Numbered from the stretch's first letter, positions 37,168 to 46,911 are shown. The stretch: 64,000 nt of DNA from an uncultured Schlesneria sp. (GCA_903840265.1 CAIMFH010000022.1:1-64000); one strand, 5' to 3'. Notes: generated from the letters alone by a model not told the origin. Numbers and translations: made by a program.

Positions 37168-38052
37168 ATGCCCAACGTTAACGTCGTTTGTTTTCTCGCC
37201 AGCTTCAGCGTCGCTTTCGGGTTTGACGTCTGGCGCTTGCGTGCGCGAACAAGCTGGGGTCGCTTTCTGTCATTGGGGTTCGGTGCCGCCGGACTGCTCG
37301 CCCTGACACTCTATCTGCTGCAGCGATCCGGCACTTCACACCTTCCACCATTGCTTAGTTCTGCCCACGATTGGCTGTTGGTCCTAGCCTGGCTGGCAGT
37401 TCTGACGCACCTGTTCGTCTCGCTGCTGGACTCGACAATCGTCAGTGGCATCGTCGTCTGGCCAGTGGTCCTGTCGTTAGTCGTCGGGTCGCTGTTCGTC
37501 GGAACATTGCCGAATCAATCGCTTGACTACTATCGCAACTGGAAGATGCTGCACGCTTCGATGCTGGTCTTGGGGACCGGTGCAATTCTTTGTGGCTTTG
37601 TGCTCAGTTTACTGTACCTGTGGCAGCATCGTCGGTTGAAGCATCGCCAGATGCTGACGAGCGGATCGACGCTACCCAGCCTGGAACGTCTCGAACGATT
37701 CAATCGAGTCTCCGTGCTGGTCTCCGTTCCGTTGCTGACATTTGGAGTCGCCAGCGGGATTGGCTTGTCCGTCGTTGCCAACGAGAAAGCAGTTCCCACC
37801 TGGAGTGATCCCGTCGTTTTGGGCGGAGCTATCACGTGGTTGCTGATGTGCGGACTGTTTGCCTGGCTACTGGTCGGCAAGCGTCCTCCCGGACGCCAAG
37901 TCGCCTGGCTGACGGCCTGGTCCTGCGGATTTCTGCTGTTCATGATTGTCGGCCTCCAGGCTCTGACGGCGGCGATCCGCATGCCGTCAGTGCATGGGCA
38001 CCAAACGGCTCGCCAGACCCAGCCCGAGACAACAACTCCCGACAAGAACTAA
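37168..38052 (+). CDS. CcsA/HemX-like membrane protein
   Basis: The 294-residue protein has about eight membrane helices and ends with a short polar tail. It resembles the cytochrome c assembly/HemX group (CcsA-like, with phrases DYYRNWKMLHASMLVLGTG). In Bacillus, HemX lies next to and affects the level of HemA; here it also lies directly before hemA (53 bases), which supports a HemX-type role over a cytochrome maturation role. The ATG at 37168 starts the first helix; the upstream open frame is part of a repeat. The WWD motif of true CcsA proteins was not seen. Confidence 0.7.
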   Translation: MPNVNVVCFLASFSVAFGFDVWRLRARTSWGRFLSLGFGAAGLLALTLYLLQRSGTSHLPPLLSSAHDWLLVLAWLAVLTHLFVSLLDSTIVSGIVVWPVVLSLVVGSLFVGTLPNQSLDYYRNWKMLHASMLVLGTGAILCGFVLSLLYLWQHRRLKHRQMLTSGSTLPSLERLERFNRVSVLVSVPLLTFGVASGIGLSVVANEKAVPTWSDPVVLGGAITWLLMCGLFAWLLVGKRPPGRQVAWLTAWSCGFLLFMIVGLQALTAAIRMPSVHGHQTARQTQPETTTPDKN

Positions 38053-38105
38053 CCCCGCCAACAACGTCCCCGATTTACTTTCCTATCTGAGATTGAGACC
38101 CGCCG

Positions 38106-39389
38106 GTGAATCTGCTCGCGCTCTACTGCACGCACGAAAACACGCCACTCGCCATTCGCGAGACGTTGGCGTTTGCGTCGCGCGATCGGCTCCAGCGGGC
38201 TTATGCAGAACTCAAACGTCGTTTCTCCGACTGCGAAGCCGTCATCCTCTCAACCTGCAATCGAGTTGAAATCTACTTCGCCAGTCCAGAGGACGATCCC
38301 GAAGTCGTACGAGACCAACTCGCCCAATTTCTGGCCGAGTTCCATCAAGTTCCACTCGACGAATTTGTCGACAAACTGCAGGCGGCGTCCGGTTCTGAAG
38401 CCGTCTGGCACCTGTTCGATGTCATCTCGTCACTGAACAGCATGGTGCTGGGTGAGCCGCAAATTGTAAATCAGGTGCGTCAGGCCTATCGCGAGGCCGA
38501 GGAATTCGGCGCGTGCGGTCCGATGGTTCATTCATTGTTCCAAAGTGCGATTCGCGTCTCGGGCCGGGTTCGATCTGAAACACGATTGGCAGAAGGCCGC
38601 GTCTCGATCGCCAGTGTCGCTGTCGGGGACTTCGGGAAAAGCATCTTTGACAGCTTTTCCGACAAGTTGGTCTTAATCGTCGGTGCGGGTGAAATGGCCG
38701 AAGAGACGCTGCGCTACCTGAAAGATGAAGGTGTCCGCGACATCGTCGTCGTCAACCGCAGCCTTGAACGGGCCGAACGTCTGGCACGCGAGTGGGGTGG
38801 TCGAGCGGAAGCATGGGAGACTCTCGACCGCTGGATGGGATATGCCGATGTGATCGTCAGCACGACCGGTGCGGAAAAGCCGATCGTCGATGTGGCTCGG
38901 TTTCGCAAGGCCAGAGCCTCGTCCGGTGGACGCCCCGCGTTCATCCTCGACCTCGGAGCGCCACGCGACTTCGAACCTGCGGTCGGTAAGATGCACGATG
39001 TCGATGTCTTCCTCTATGACATCGACAGCCTGAGCCGCACCTGCGAAGACAACCGTCGCGCGCGTGTTCGCGAAATCGATCACGCGCGCCAGATCGTCAC
39101 TGAAGAGTTGCAACGGTTCATGACCGAATATCATCACCGGGCCAGCGGCGATGTGCTGACTCGCTTGATGGACGACTGGCACGCCATCAGCAAAGAAGAA
39201 CTCGGCCGCCTCTTCAATAAGCTACCCCACACGACATCGAAAGATCGCGAAGCGATCGAGCGGACCGTGGAACGAATCGTCAACAAGCTGCTGCATCCAC
39301 CGCTCACCGTCCTGAAGGACGAAGCGAGAGAAGGGACACCGCACGGTTTGATCAACGCGTTGAAAAGGCTGTTCCGGTTGGAAGGCTGA
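38106..39389 (+). CDS. hemA: Glutamyl-tRNA reductase
   Basis: The 427-residue enzyme reduces glutamyl-tRNA to glutamate-1-semialdehyde, the first committed step of C5-pathway haem and tetrapyrrole synthesis. The catalytic motif STCNRVEIY places the nucleophile at Cys51. The NADPH site reads LIVGAGEMAEETLRYL (about 197-212), and the dimerisation helices at the C-terminus are present. Length is standard (about 420). The start is a GTG. It lies behind the HemX-like gene, likely as an operon; other haem genes are absent from the window. Confidence 0.95.
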   Translation: MNLLALYCTHENTPLAIRETLAFASRDRLQRAYAELKRRFSDCEAVILSTCNRVEIYFASPEDDPEVVRDQLAQFLAEFHQVPLDEFVDKLQAASGSEAVWHLFDVISSLNSMVLGEPQIVNQVRQAYREAEEFGACGPMVHSLFQSAIRVSGRVRSETRLAEGRVSIASVAVGDFGKSIFDSFSDKLVLIVGAGEMAEETLRYLKDEGVRDIVVVNRSLERAERLAREWGGRAEAWETLDRWMGYADVIVSTTGAEKPIVDVARFRKARASSGGRPAFILDLGAPRDFEPAVGKMHDVDVFLYDIDSLSRTCEDNRRARVREIDHARQIVTEELQRFMTEYHHRASGDVLTRLMDDWHAISKEELGRLFNKLPHTTSKDREAIERTVERIVNKLLHPPLTVLKDEAREGTPHGLINALKRLFRLEG

Positions 39390-39395
39390 TTGCGT

Positions 39396-39764
39396 CTAGC
39401 TCGCCGCGAACATCAGTCTGGTGGCAGCGAAAAAGACTGCGAAGAAATAGGCGTTCCAGAATTGCCGCGTATTCGTCGAGGTTCCAAATCTGGGTAGACA
39501 CGTCGCGAGTCCACCAAAAAGAATCGGCGTGATCAACAGATTCGCGATTCGCATCCACATCTGCGGCAGTAGCACATGCGAATAAACCAAAGCTGACACA
39601 CCGCCCAGCATGCCACCCGTAATCGCATACACCGCAGTGGCACCGACTCCGGTACCATTTGGACTTTGCCGTTTAGCTATGGACTTGCTCGTCAGCAGAT
39701 AGGCGATACCTTCAATTGCGATTTCGATGACAATCTGCAACAGAAAGAACAGGATCTCTTCCAC
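39396..39764 (-). CDS. Small hydrophobic membrane protein
   Basis: The 122-residue protein has four likely membrane segments (about 3-22, 45-65, 73-93 and 100-118). It ends 6 bases from the hemA stop, in convergent orientation, and follows the 1169-residue dehydrogenase gene by 50 bases. No motif gives a function. Confidence 0.6.
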   Translation of the reverse strand: MEEILFFLLQIVIEIAIEGIAYLLTSKSIAKRQSPNGTGVGATAVYAITGGMLGGVSALVYSHVLLPQMWMRIANLLITPILFGGLATCLPRFGTSTNTRQFWNAYFFAVFFAATRLMFAAS

Positions 39765-39813
39765 AGTCAGTCCTTGTGCGACGGAACTCAGGCAGCGCCC
39801 CTTCGGCCGTCCG

Positions 39814-42800
39814 CTATTTCAGATTGGCGAGAAACTCGACGAGATCCCGCAGTTCTCGCGAGGAAAGACTTCGATTCATTTCTGGCATCGCCGATTTCGG
39901 TTGCGAACGCTCTTCGACATCAGCGACCTTCAGTGTCACCTTCATTCCGTCCGGCTTCTCCAGCACGATTTCGCCATCAGCTTCACTGCGAATCACGCCG
40001 CCGTAGACCTGACCGTTCGACATGACCAGTGTCACGGCTTCGAATCCCTTGGCAATCTTCGCGCTCGGATCGACCAGCGACTGTAGCAGTGAGAGTCGAT
40101 CGTGGCGCGTCGCCACCTGGTTAAGATCGGGGCCTGCGTTGCCACCGGTCAGATTGGTCCCGACCTTGTGACAACGAACACACTGGGCCAGGCGATGCCC
40201 GAGGAAGATTTCGCGTCCACGATCCGCGTCCCCGCCATGCAAAGAAACTCGATGACGCGACAGCAGATCGCCCTCAGCCAACTTGCCGGCATATCGATCG
40301 GCACCCGCCTTCAAGTCAGGAAGCCCACGAGTCGCGGCCGCGTCGAGCACATCGAGCTGCAGCGAGTCCGCCACTTGCTCGCCATTGAGTCGCGCCACCC
40401 AGTCGCTCAGAATCGCGTCCGCAGCGTCAGTCTTCAGCCTAGCGAGCGTTGCCAAAGCACGTTGCCGCTCCACGATGGCGGACGATTCATGATTCAAAAC
40501 TTCTCGCAAGGTGCCGACCGCGGCAGTCGGGTCGATCACGCCCAAGGCATCTCGCGCTTCCGCACGAACCAGAGGTCGATCACTCTGCAATGCAACCTTG
40601 ATTGTCTCAGCAGCCAGAGGGGATCGCCGAGATGCCAGCAGTTGCAGAGCCGCGGCCTGAGTGGCAACGCTTCGCGACTTATCAGCCACCCAACTCGCGA
40701 AGACCGTGTCATCCGTCGGGAGTTCGTAGCGGCTGATCAGCTTCAGGACATCCGGCTGCAATTCGCTTCCCGCGCCGCTCAACAGTATGGCGACGTTTTC
40801 GGTGAGAAAGGCCTTCAATTTGGCTGTTTCTTGTGGATCACGCCCCGTCAGGGGCTTGGCGAATCCAGAAGGCGGAGGCAATCTCCAGAATCCGGTCACG
40901 CGATCGCGCGGCCCGACTTGTTCCCAGTCGATTAGCGTTTGCAACGCCTCACGGTGAATCGGCAAACTCAGCGATGGCTCGGTCACCATGGCCAAGACCC
41001 GCTGCGCGTTCTCGGCATGACCCAATCGATAATTCGCGTTGATGATTCGCCGGGCCAGCGCTTCGGGGACTGCGGCAGCGGTCGGCCCTTTAAGCACCGG
41101 AGCGAGCGCTGCCAATGCTGGAAAGCTGTCTTCCAGCGGAAGATCGTTAATCACACGTGCCGCTTCGGTGACGATATTGAGTTGCTCATCACGGAGCAGG
41201 GTTTGCATCGTGGTATTAATGGCTTGAACATCCACGGTCGCGGCATCTTTTCCGGACCATTCACTGTCACGCTTAAACGAATGGCGCACGACCAGCAGCG
41301 CCGCCATGCGGATCGCGGGACTCTTGTCGTTCAGTAATACGGCGAGTTGCTCGGTGTTCTGCACCTTCGACGAAAGGGCCATCACACCGGCATGTCGCAG
41401 CCAGGGATCAGCATCATTGTTGTCACGAATCAGCGCCAGCAGTTCGTTTGAGACAGGCTCTGCAGGGAATGCTCGCATGGCGAGAGCGGCGAACAGCTTC
41501 ACTCTTGGATTCTCATCAGCCATCAGTTTCGTAATCGCAACGGCCGCCGGCTGATACTTCTGATCTGCCAGAAGTCGCGCCGACCAGGCTCGAATTTCTA
41601 CATCATCATCTGACAAGTAAGTTGCGATCGTCGCATTGGCACTGGCCCGAAGATCAGCAGCATTTGGATTTCGGTGTGTTCTTGATGCCGCGAGTTGGCC
41701 CATTCCCCATAGGGCGTGCAAACGAGCAAGTCGGTGCTTCGACGATGCCAGCAGTTCCTTGAAAAAGGGCAACGATTCAGCACTACGATTCGCCAGTTCA
41801 AACTGGGATCGCTGACGGACTCGTTGATCAGGATGACTTAGCAGGCCGATCAATTCAGTGGAAGGTCGCTGCGTAAATCCTGTTCGAACGATCTCGGCGG
41901 TTTGAGTGACACTTGGCTCACTGACAATTTGTGGATCGAACACCGTATAGATTCGGCCTCCCGCGCTGCCGCCGTTCCAGATTAAGCTCACAAAGTCACT
42001 GACGTACAACTTGCCGTCGTAACCAAATTCGCAGTCGGTCGCAGAAATGGGCTTCATAAAATCGTGTTCGTCGATGGTCTCAAACCCGGCCCCGCGCGGC
42101 TTGATGCTGAACGAATCGATGCCACCATTCCCCGTGTAGTTGCACATGAAGAAATGATGGTCGTACTTCGCCGGCAATCCCGTGCCTGGATAGTACGTGA
42201 AGCCCGATGGCCCAGCCCCCAGCTTGCCAACCGGCGGAAGCGCCCACGCAGGCCGTTCTCCAGAGACTGCAGCAGGATCGGGCGTCGGCTTTCCATTGGT
42301 CCCCGTCATATCACCGCCCCACAGGTGCCACATCTTCTCGGCATGCCACGGACCGGTCAGGTAAGGCTCGGCGATCGACTGGTACGCCATGTTCCAGCCG
42401 CTCTCACTTCCCTCCAAGCAATAGACCAGGCGCGAGTGATCCCCCTTGTCGCAGTTGTTGTCGGCAGCAAACAAATTGCCGAACTGATCGAACGCCAGTT
42501 CCTGCGGGTTCCGCAATCCACGACAGACAACTTCGAATTCACTGCCATCGGGAAAGCAGCGAAAGACCGCGCCGTTACGCGGGCCATGAAACACCCTTCC
42601 GTCTGGCGTCGTCACGTGAAAGCCGCGATCTCCGATGGAGAAGTACAGCTTGCCATCCGGTCCCCAGCATAGGCCATGCAGGTCATGCCCGAGGAAGCCA
42701 GCGTTCACACCAAATCCGGTATGGATGATCTGCCGCTCGTCGGCAATGCCATCTCCATTGGTATCACGGAGCCGCCAGAGATTGGGGATGCAAGTGAAAT

Positions 42801-43323
42801 AGACGTCCCCATCTATCGCCATCACGCCCGCCGCCAGCCCATCCAGCGTGCCATTGAAGTCGGGCGCGAAGATCGTCGATCGATCCGCCTTGCCGTCGCC
42901 GTCGGTGTCTTCCAGCAAACGGACCTGATCCGCGACCTTACGGAACCAGTCCATTCCCCCTTCAAACTTCGAGGCAAACTTCTCATACATCTTCAAGCGA
43001 TCGTCGAGTGTCTGAATCTGCAGATCATCGTCCAGCAGAAAGGGGCGTGTTCGATTCTCTTCGGTCCCCAGATTAAAGCGATATTCTTCAGCAACGTAGA
43101 CGCGGTTTCGTTCGTCGAGCCCAATCGCGACAGGAGAGGCCAGCTTCGGCTCGGCGGCAAACAGTTCAACCTTCATCCCTTCGGGGACTTTGAAGGTCGC
43201 CAGCCGCTTGGCGGCCGCATCCGTTCCGTCTGGCAGCACCGGCGGGGTTGCCATGGCCAACCCCATCATCGCAGCGAAGCTGGCCACACAAATCATGATC
43301 AATGTTCGACAACGCACAGTCAC
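39814..43323 (-). CDS. PVC-type haem-binding membrane-bound dehydrogenase-like protein
   Basis: The 1169-residue exported protein starts with a signal sequence (about 1-25). Residues 40-430 form a beta-propeller like PQQ-dependent sugar dehydrogenases (VAIGLDERNRVYVAEEYRFN). The middle (about 480-1000) is a HEAT-like helical solenoid (HRLARLHALWGMGQL). The C-terminal cytochrome-c domain carries CVRCH (1048-1052) with a possible Met ligand near SAMPEM. These giant PVC-type proteins occur in planctomycetes and Verrucomicrobia and are thought to oxidise sugars or polyols in the periplasm. Substrate unknown. It stands alone upstream of a 770-bp gap. Confidence 0.9.
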   Translation of the reverse strand: MTVRCRTLIMICVASFAAMMGLAMATPPVLPDGTDAAAKRLATFKVPEGMKVELFAAEPKLASPVAIGLDERNRVYVAEEYRFNLGTEENRTRPFLLDDDLQIQTLDDRLKMYEKFASKFEGGMDWFRKVADQVRLLEDTDGDGKADRSTIFAPDFNGTLDGLAAGVMAIDGDVYFTCIPNLWRLRDTNGDGIADERQIIHTGFGVNAGFLGHDLHGLCWGPDGKLYFSIGDRGFHVTTPDGRVFHGPRNGAVFRCFPDGSEFEVVCRGLRNPQELAFDQFGNLFAADNNCDKGDHSRLVYCLEGSESGWNMAYQSIAEPYLTGPWHAEKMWHLWGGDMTGTNGKPTPDPAAVSGERPAWALPPVGKLGAGPSGFTYYPGTGLPAKYDHHFFMCNYTGNGGIDSFSIKPRGAGFETIDEHDFMKPISATDCEFGYDGKLYVSDFVSLIWNGGSAGGRIYTVFDPQIVSEPSVTQTAEIVRTGFTQRPSTELIGLLSHPDQRVRQRSQFELANRSAESLPFFKELLASSKHRLARLHALWGMGQLAASRTHRNPNAADLRASANATIATYLSDDDVEIRAWSARLLADQKYQPAAVAITKLMADENPRVKLFAALAMRAFPAEPVSNELLALIRDNNDADPWLRHAGVMALSSKVQNTEQLAVLLNDKSPAIRMAALLVVRHSFKRDSEWSGKDAATVDVQAINTTMQTLLRDEQLNIVTEAARVINDLPLEDSFPALAALAPVLKGPTAAAVPEALARRIINANYRLGHAENAQRVLAMVTEPSLSLPIHREALQTLIDWEQVGPRDRVTGFWRLPPPSGFAKPLTGRDPQETAKLKAFLTENVAILLSGAGSELQPDVLKLISRYELPTDDTVFASWVADKSRSVATQAAALQLLASRRSPLAAETIKVALQSDRPLVRAEARDALGVIDPTAAVGTLREVLNHESSAIVERQRALATLARLKTDAADAILSDWVARLNGEQVADSLQLDVLDAAATRGLPDLKAGADRYAGKLAEGDLLSRHRVSLHGGDADRGREIFLGHRLAQCVRCHKVGTNLTGGNAGPDLNQVATRHDRLSLLQSLVDPSAKIAKGFEAVTLVMSNGQVYGGVIRSEADGEIVLEKPDGMKVTLKVADVEERSQPKSAMPEMNRSLSSRELRDLVEFLANLK

Positions 43324-43920
43324 AGCTCCATCAGTAAACAGCAGCTAGTTTCGATCAGTCCACACGACAATACCAGCGTTCGACGGATGTGGACACCGTA
43401 TACGCGTCGCGACAATCGGTGCCCGACGACGCTGCATTTCGCGTACAGCCGGATTCTTCGGCATAGACGTTGCGTCATGGTAGACTTGCCTGTTCGGACT
43501 GATCGTCACAATGCTTTGTCGTCGATCGCACTAACCGGCAGAATCGTAATAGGATACACCACGAAAAGGCCTCGAATTGGCCAACCAAGTCAGTTCGAAC
43601 AGGGGCGCTACGTTCAATGAACTGAATGCCGGTGATTGACACTCTGTTGACGTTCGGCAACATCGCCGCCGCCGAGACAATCGAGGTGGCATGGTGATTA
43701 AATATTCGACTCGCTGAACGAGGTCGTCCAAGAGTGAAGCAGCATCAGAAGTTGCTTCGACGCCGAATGCATTTCTTCTCATGCCGTTTAGCGGATGTCG
43801 ACTTCCGGCAACATTGCGGCATGCGTGATGCTTTCATGCAACATCATGACTGAGACACTGCGATGAACCAGCCTCAGTCAGCCAACCGCAATTCAAACTC
43901 GACCTGATGCTTGCCAGACC
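43324..43920. other. Intergenic region, no gene seen
   Basis: The 600 bases before the structured leader at 43924 hold no convincing gene on either strand. The promoter of the 1169-residue protein gene must lie at the left end. Confidence 0.4.
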
Positions 43921-43923
43921 ACG

Positions 43924-44031
43924 GCCCTCGCAGGGGTGAACGCCTGTTGGGGAATCGCCAACCGAGTTCTGGTGAGTTCCAAGGGGCTCCTGGGTAACCA
44001 GGGGCCTTCCTTTAAATAACCTCGCGAGGGC
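43924..44031 (+). ncRNA. Candidate structured RNA leader with GNRA tetraloop
   Basis: An 8-bp closing stem GCCCTCGC (43924-43931) / GCGAGGGC (44024-44031) encloses three hairpins: AGG/CCT (43932-43945), GTTGG/CCAAC (43946-43962), and a 9-bp stem GGCTCCTGG/CCAGGGGCC (43985-44006) capped by GTAA, a GNRA-type tetraloop on the plus strand. The tetraloop and orientation favour an RNA upstream of the 44097 gene, 65 bases away. It matches no riboswitch class I know. The structure was drawn by eye. Confidence 0.45.
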
Positions 44032-44096
44032 TGGGACCTCGACTAATTCATCCATCCTTGTTCCGTCTTCACTCTCTAAAAACCGAAAGCCACGAC

Positions 44097-44393
44097 ATGC
44101 ACATTCCTTCGATGACTCTGAACGAAGTGCTCGGCGACGAAATGAACTGGCCGACGACCTGCAACGCAATTGACCTGCTGTCGGAAGTCGAAGTCATCCT
44201 GGGGCGTGATATTCCGACCCAAGAGGTCTTCCTGGTCTACGGCCGCAATCGTCTGAAGGCACTGGCCAAAGACAAGAGTGAAGATGTCGACGTCCTGATG
44301 ATCGATATCATTCGTCAGACCAATGAACTCGATCGGCTGCTCGCCTTGGTGCAACTCGCCAAGCACGGCGACGACTATGTGGAAGTGGCCTGA
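44097..44393 (+). CDS. Small soluble protein of unknown function
   Basis: The 98-residue helical protein begins MHIPSMTLNEVLGDEMNWPT; an upstream in-frame ATG adds 13 residues and overlaps no ribosome site. It is acidic in the second half (DKSEDVDVLMIDIIRQTNEL). No known family. A candidate structured RNA lies 65 bases upstream, so translational or transcriptional control is possible. Copy 2 of the GCGCATCCCA repeat starts 3 bases after its stop. Confidence 0.65.
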   Translation: MHIPSMTLNEVLGDEMNWPTTCNAIDLLSEVEVILGRDIPTQEVFLVYGRNRLKALAKDKSEDVDVLMIDIIRQTNELDRLLALVQLAKHGDDYVEVA

Positions 44394-44395
44394 CA

Positions 44396-44490
44396 CTAGA
44401 CCGCATCCCACGTCATTGCGGCATCCCGCGGGCAGAGGACCACTTTGTCTAACCCATGCCGCAACGCGACACGTAAGTGCTCTCAGCACT
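44396..44490. repeat. GCGCATCCCA repeat, copy 2
   Basis: It is related to 18367-18461 and 46806-46899, and abuts the stop codon of the preceding small gene. It lacks the 30-bp terminal inverted repeats that bound copy 1. Confidence 0.65.
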
Positions 44491-44492
44491 GA

Positions 44493-45260
44493 TCAGCGTT
44501 CCAGGTTCCAGTCATCTCGTTCATAACGAGATGACGCCAGCAACCTGGCTTGCTCGGTGACGGTCGCGGGACACTCCTCAGGCCGTCCGTTCCAGGCGGC
44601 AACCAGGCGGCGCAGGATTTCGTCACGCGGAACCGCGAGATTGGTGATGAAGTCCGTGTGAATTCGTTGCGATCGATAGTCCGGTTGTCGCGAGGGTGAC
44701 TTCAGCAGCCGCTGGACTTTATCCAGATCGTAGTCATACAGGATCGTGCCGTGATGCAGGAACGCCTGCTTCAGCCACCTCTGTGAATTGCCCGAGAACT
44801 TACGATCCTTCACCACCAGGTCGCTGGTCCCACGAACTTCGATACCGGGAACCACCGCTTCCAATTGTGACGCGATCGTCTGCATCACCAATCGAGTCAC
44901 CGCGGTGACGCCACCAGTGCGAACCGCGTCCGTGAGCGGCAAGACCACTGCAAACCCCAGGCAACCGGGTCCGACCAAGACGGCCCCGCCACCGCTGGAT
45001 CGCCGATAAATCGGCACCCTCTCGACCTGACACTGTGGTTGATTGACTTCGGTCTCAACCTGGTTGGAACGCCCCAGCACCACGAAGTCACTGGTTGGCT
45101 CCCAAGTCCGCAGGAACGCTCGCTGCGGATTCGCGTCCACCTCGTGAAGCAGGACTTCGTCGAGTGCCAGATTCTCTGCGGGCGTCGGCAACGTGATGTC
45201 GCACCAACGGAGACTCTCAGGCCATAGTCCGACAGAGGAGGGCGGCATCACTTTCAGCAC
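44493..45260 (-). CDS. lplA: Lipoate-protein ligase A family protein
   Basis: The 255-residue enzyme attaches lipoic acid to the lipoyl domain of dehydrogenase E2 subunits. Signature motifs are RRSSGGGAVLV (substrate-binding glycine loop), KDRKFSGNSQRW (with the reactive-intermediate Lys) and HHGTILYD. It lacks the C-terminal accessory domain of E. coli LplA, so it may need a partner or use octanoyl-ACP. A GTG at 45260 or an ATG at 45248 could be the start. It follows lpdA by 70 bases on the same strand and fits the E1-E2-E3 cluster as supplier of the E2 cofactor. Confidence 0.88.
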   Translation of the reverse strand: MLKVMPPSSVGLWPESLRWCDITLPTPAENLALDEVLLHEVDANPQRAFLRTWEPTSDFVVLGRSNQVETEVNQPQCQVERVPIYRRSSGGGAVLVGPGCLGFAVVLPLTDAVRTGGVTAVTRLVMQTIASQLEAVVPGIEVRGTSDLVVKDRKFSGNSQRWLKQAFLHHGTILYDYDLDKVQRLLKSPSRQPDYRSQRIHTDFITNLAVPRDEILRRLVAAWNGRPEECPATVTEQARLLASSRYERDDWNLER

Positions 45261-45329
45261 GACGATGACCGCCGCCCCTTTCTTTCAACGTAGACGGCAC
45301 ACTCCGTGTGCCGTATGCACTAGATGACA

Positions 45330-46712
45330 TCAAATATGAATCGCTCGTCCATCCACCGCGAAGGCCGCTTCCTTGACGACTTCGGCCAGTGTCGGATGCG
45401 CATGCGAGCTGCGAGCGATGTCTTCGCTGCTCGCCCCGAACTCGATGGCGACTGCGGCTTCGGCGATCAGATCACCGGCGCGAGGCCCAAGAATATGAAC
45501 CCCCAGGATGCGATCGGTTTCGGCATGGGCCAACATCTTCACGCGGCCTTCTGTCTGGCCCAATGCCTTCGCACGACCGTTGGCCATGAACGGGAATGAC
45601 CCTTTGCGATAGGGAATCCCTGCATCCTTCAATTGTTCTTCTGTCTTGCCAACGCTGGCAATTTCGGGGTCGGTGTAGACCACGCCAGGAATCGCGTCGT
45701 AATTGACATGGCAATACTTGCCCGCCAATCCTTCCGCGCAGGCAACCCCTTCCTCCTCCGCCTTATGAGCCAACATTGGACCTGGAATCGCATCGCCGAT
45801 GGCAAAGATCCCGGGAATCGAAGTCTGGAAGTGTCGATCAACCTGGATGAAGCCGCGATTGGTTCGGGCGACATTCAACGCATCCAAACCGAGATCATCA
45901 GTGTTTGGCAGACGACCGACTGCCAAGAGCACACGATCACAATCAATCGGCTCCTGACCTTCGCATTCGACTACGCAACGTCCATCTTTTACGCGAGCCC
46001 CCGTCACTCGCATCCCCAGGCGGAACTCCAAGCCTTGCTTCTGGAAAGTCTTTTGAGCTTCTGTGGCCAGTTCGGTATCCATGCCAGGCAGGATCCGATT
46101 CAGATACTCCAGCACCGTCACTTTCGCGCCCAGACGAGCCCACACGCAGCCCAGTTCGAGCCCGATCACACCAGCACCGATGACAACCAAATGCTTCGGC
46201 ACTTCCGGATACGTCAACGCTTCTGTGCTGGTCCCGATCAGATTGCCATCGACTTCTACTCCCTTGAGCGGAGCAGAAATGCTGCCGGTGGCGATCAGGA
46301 TGTTTTTCGCCGACACTTCCTGAGCCTGCGGGCCTTCGATTCCAACTCGCCCCGCTGCCAGGATTCGCCCGTGGCCGGTGTAGCGAGTGATCTTATTTTT
46401 CCGGAACAGACCTTCGACCCCCTTGCAGAGCGAAGCGACGATCTGATCCTTCCGCTGCAGCATCTTCGGCAGGTCGAGCTTCACGCCTTCGACGTTCACG
46501 CCGAACTCGGACAGATGCCCCGTCGCCATGCGGTACAGTTCGCTGGCTTCGAGTAACGCCTTGCTGGGTATGCAGCCCACTCGCAGGCAAGTCCCGCCCA
46601 GAGCATTTTCTTTTTCGATGCAGGCGACGTTCATGCCAAGTTGCGCCGCGCGAATCGCTGCGACGTATCCCCCGGGGCCCGCTCCAATGACGACCAGATC
46701 GTGTTGAGTCAT
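45330..46712 (-). CDS. lpdA: Dihydrolipoyl dehydrogenase (E3)
   Basis: The 460-residue flavoprotein reoxidises dihydrolipoamide on E2 and reduces NAD+. FAD binding is at VVIGAGPGGYVAA (7-19), the redox disulfide is Cys42/Cys47 in GGTCLRVGCIPSKALL, an NAD motif lies near VVIGAGVIGLELG, and the C-terminal HAHPTLAE has the catalytic His with its acid. Length is standard. It lies downstream of sucB with copy 3 of a dispersed repeat and a hairpin between them. Confidence 0.95.
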   Translation of the reverse strand: MTQHDLVVIGAGPGGYVAAIRAAQLGMNVACIEKENALGGTCLRVGCIPSKALLEASELYRMATGHLSEFGVNVEGVKLDLPKMLQRKDQIVASLCKGVEGLFRKNKITRYTGHGRILAAGRVGIEGPQAQEVSAKNILIATGSISAPLKGVEVDGNLIGTSTEALTYPEVPKHLVVIGAGVIGLELGCVWARLGAKVTVLEYLNRILPGMDTELATEAQKTFQKQGLEFRLGMRVTGARVKDGRCVVECEGQEPIDCDRVLLAVGRLPNTDDLGLDALNVARTNRGFIQVDRHFQTSIPGIFAIGDAIPGPMLAHKAEEEGVACAEGLAGKYCHVNYDAIPGVVYTDPEIASVGKTEEQLKDAGIPYRKGSFPFMANGRAKALGQTEGRVKMLAHAETDRILGVHILGPRAGDLIAEAAVAIEFGASSEDIARSSHAHPTLAEVVKEAAFAVDGRAIHI

Positions 46713-46738
46713 GCGTCAAATTTCCATCAAGTAAGACG

Positions 46739-46766
46739 AAAGCCCGAACTCAAACGAGTCGGGCTT
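46739..46766 (-). terminator. Hairpin between lpdA and sucB
   Basis: AAGCCCGAACTC pairs with GAGTCGGGCTT across an AAAC loop, with one bulge. It lies about 27 bases upstream of lpdA on the minus strand and has no strong T-tract, so it may pause, process or attenuate rather than stop the suc transcript. Confidence 0.4.
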
Positions 46767-46805
46767 GAATCGGGAGGTTTTCCCCCGCTCGGAATTTCGA
46801 ATACG

Positions 46806-46899
46806 AGAGCGCATCCCATGTCACTGCGGTATCCCGCGAGCAAAAACCACTTAGGCTAACCATGCTGCAACGCGACACCACTGTGCACCCGCACTAACG
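46806..46899. repeat. GCGCATCCCA repeat, copy 3
   Basis: It has the same ordered blocks as the copies at 18367 and 44396 (GCATCCCA, ATCCCGCGAGCA, CTAACC, CAACGCGACAC). It sits in the sucB-lpdA gap. Confidence 0.65.
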
Positions 46900-46911
46900 A
46901 TTGCGACTGAA

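Noticed and set aside
43834-44169. 111-residue minus-strand frame near the structured leader
   Set aside because: It overlaps the 44097 gene on the opposite strand and has an Arg/Ser/Cys-rich composition typical of shadow frames.
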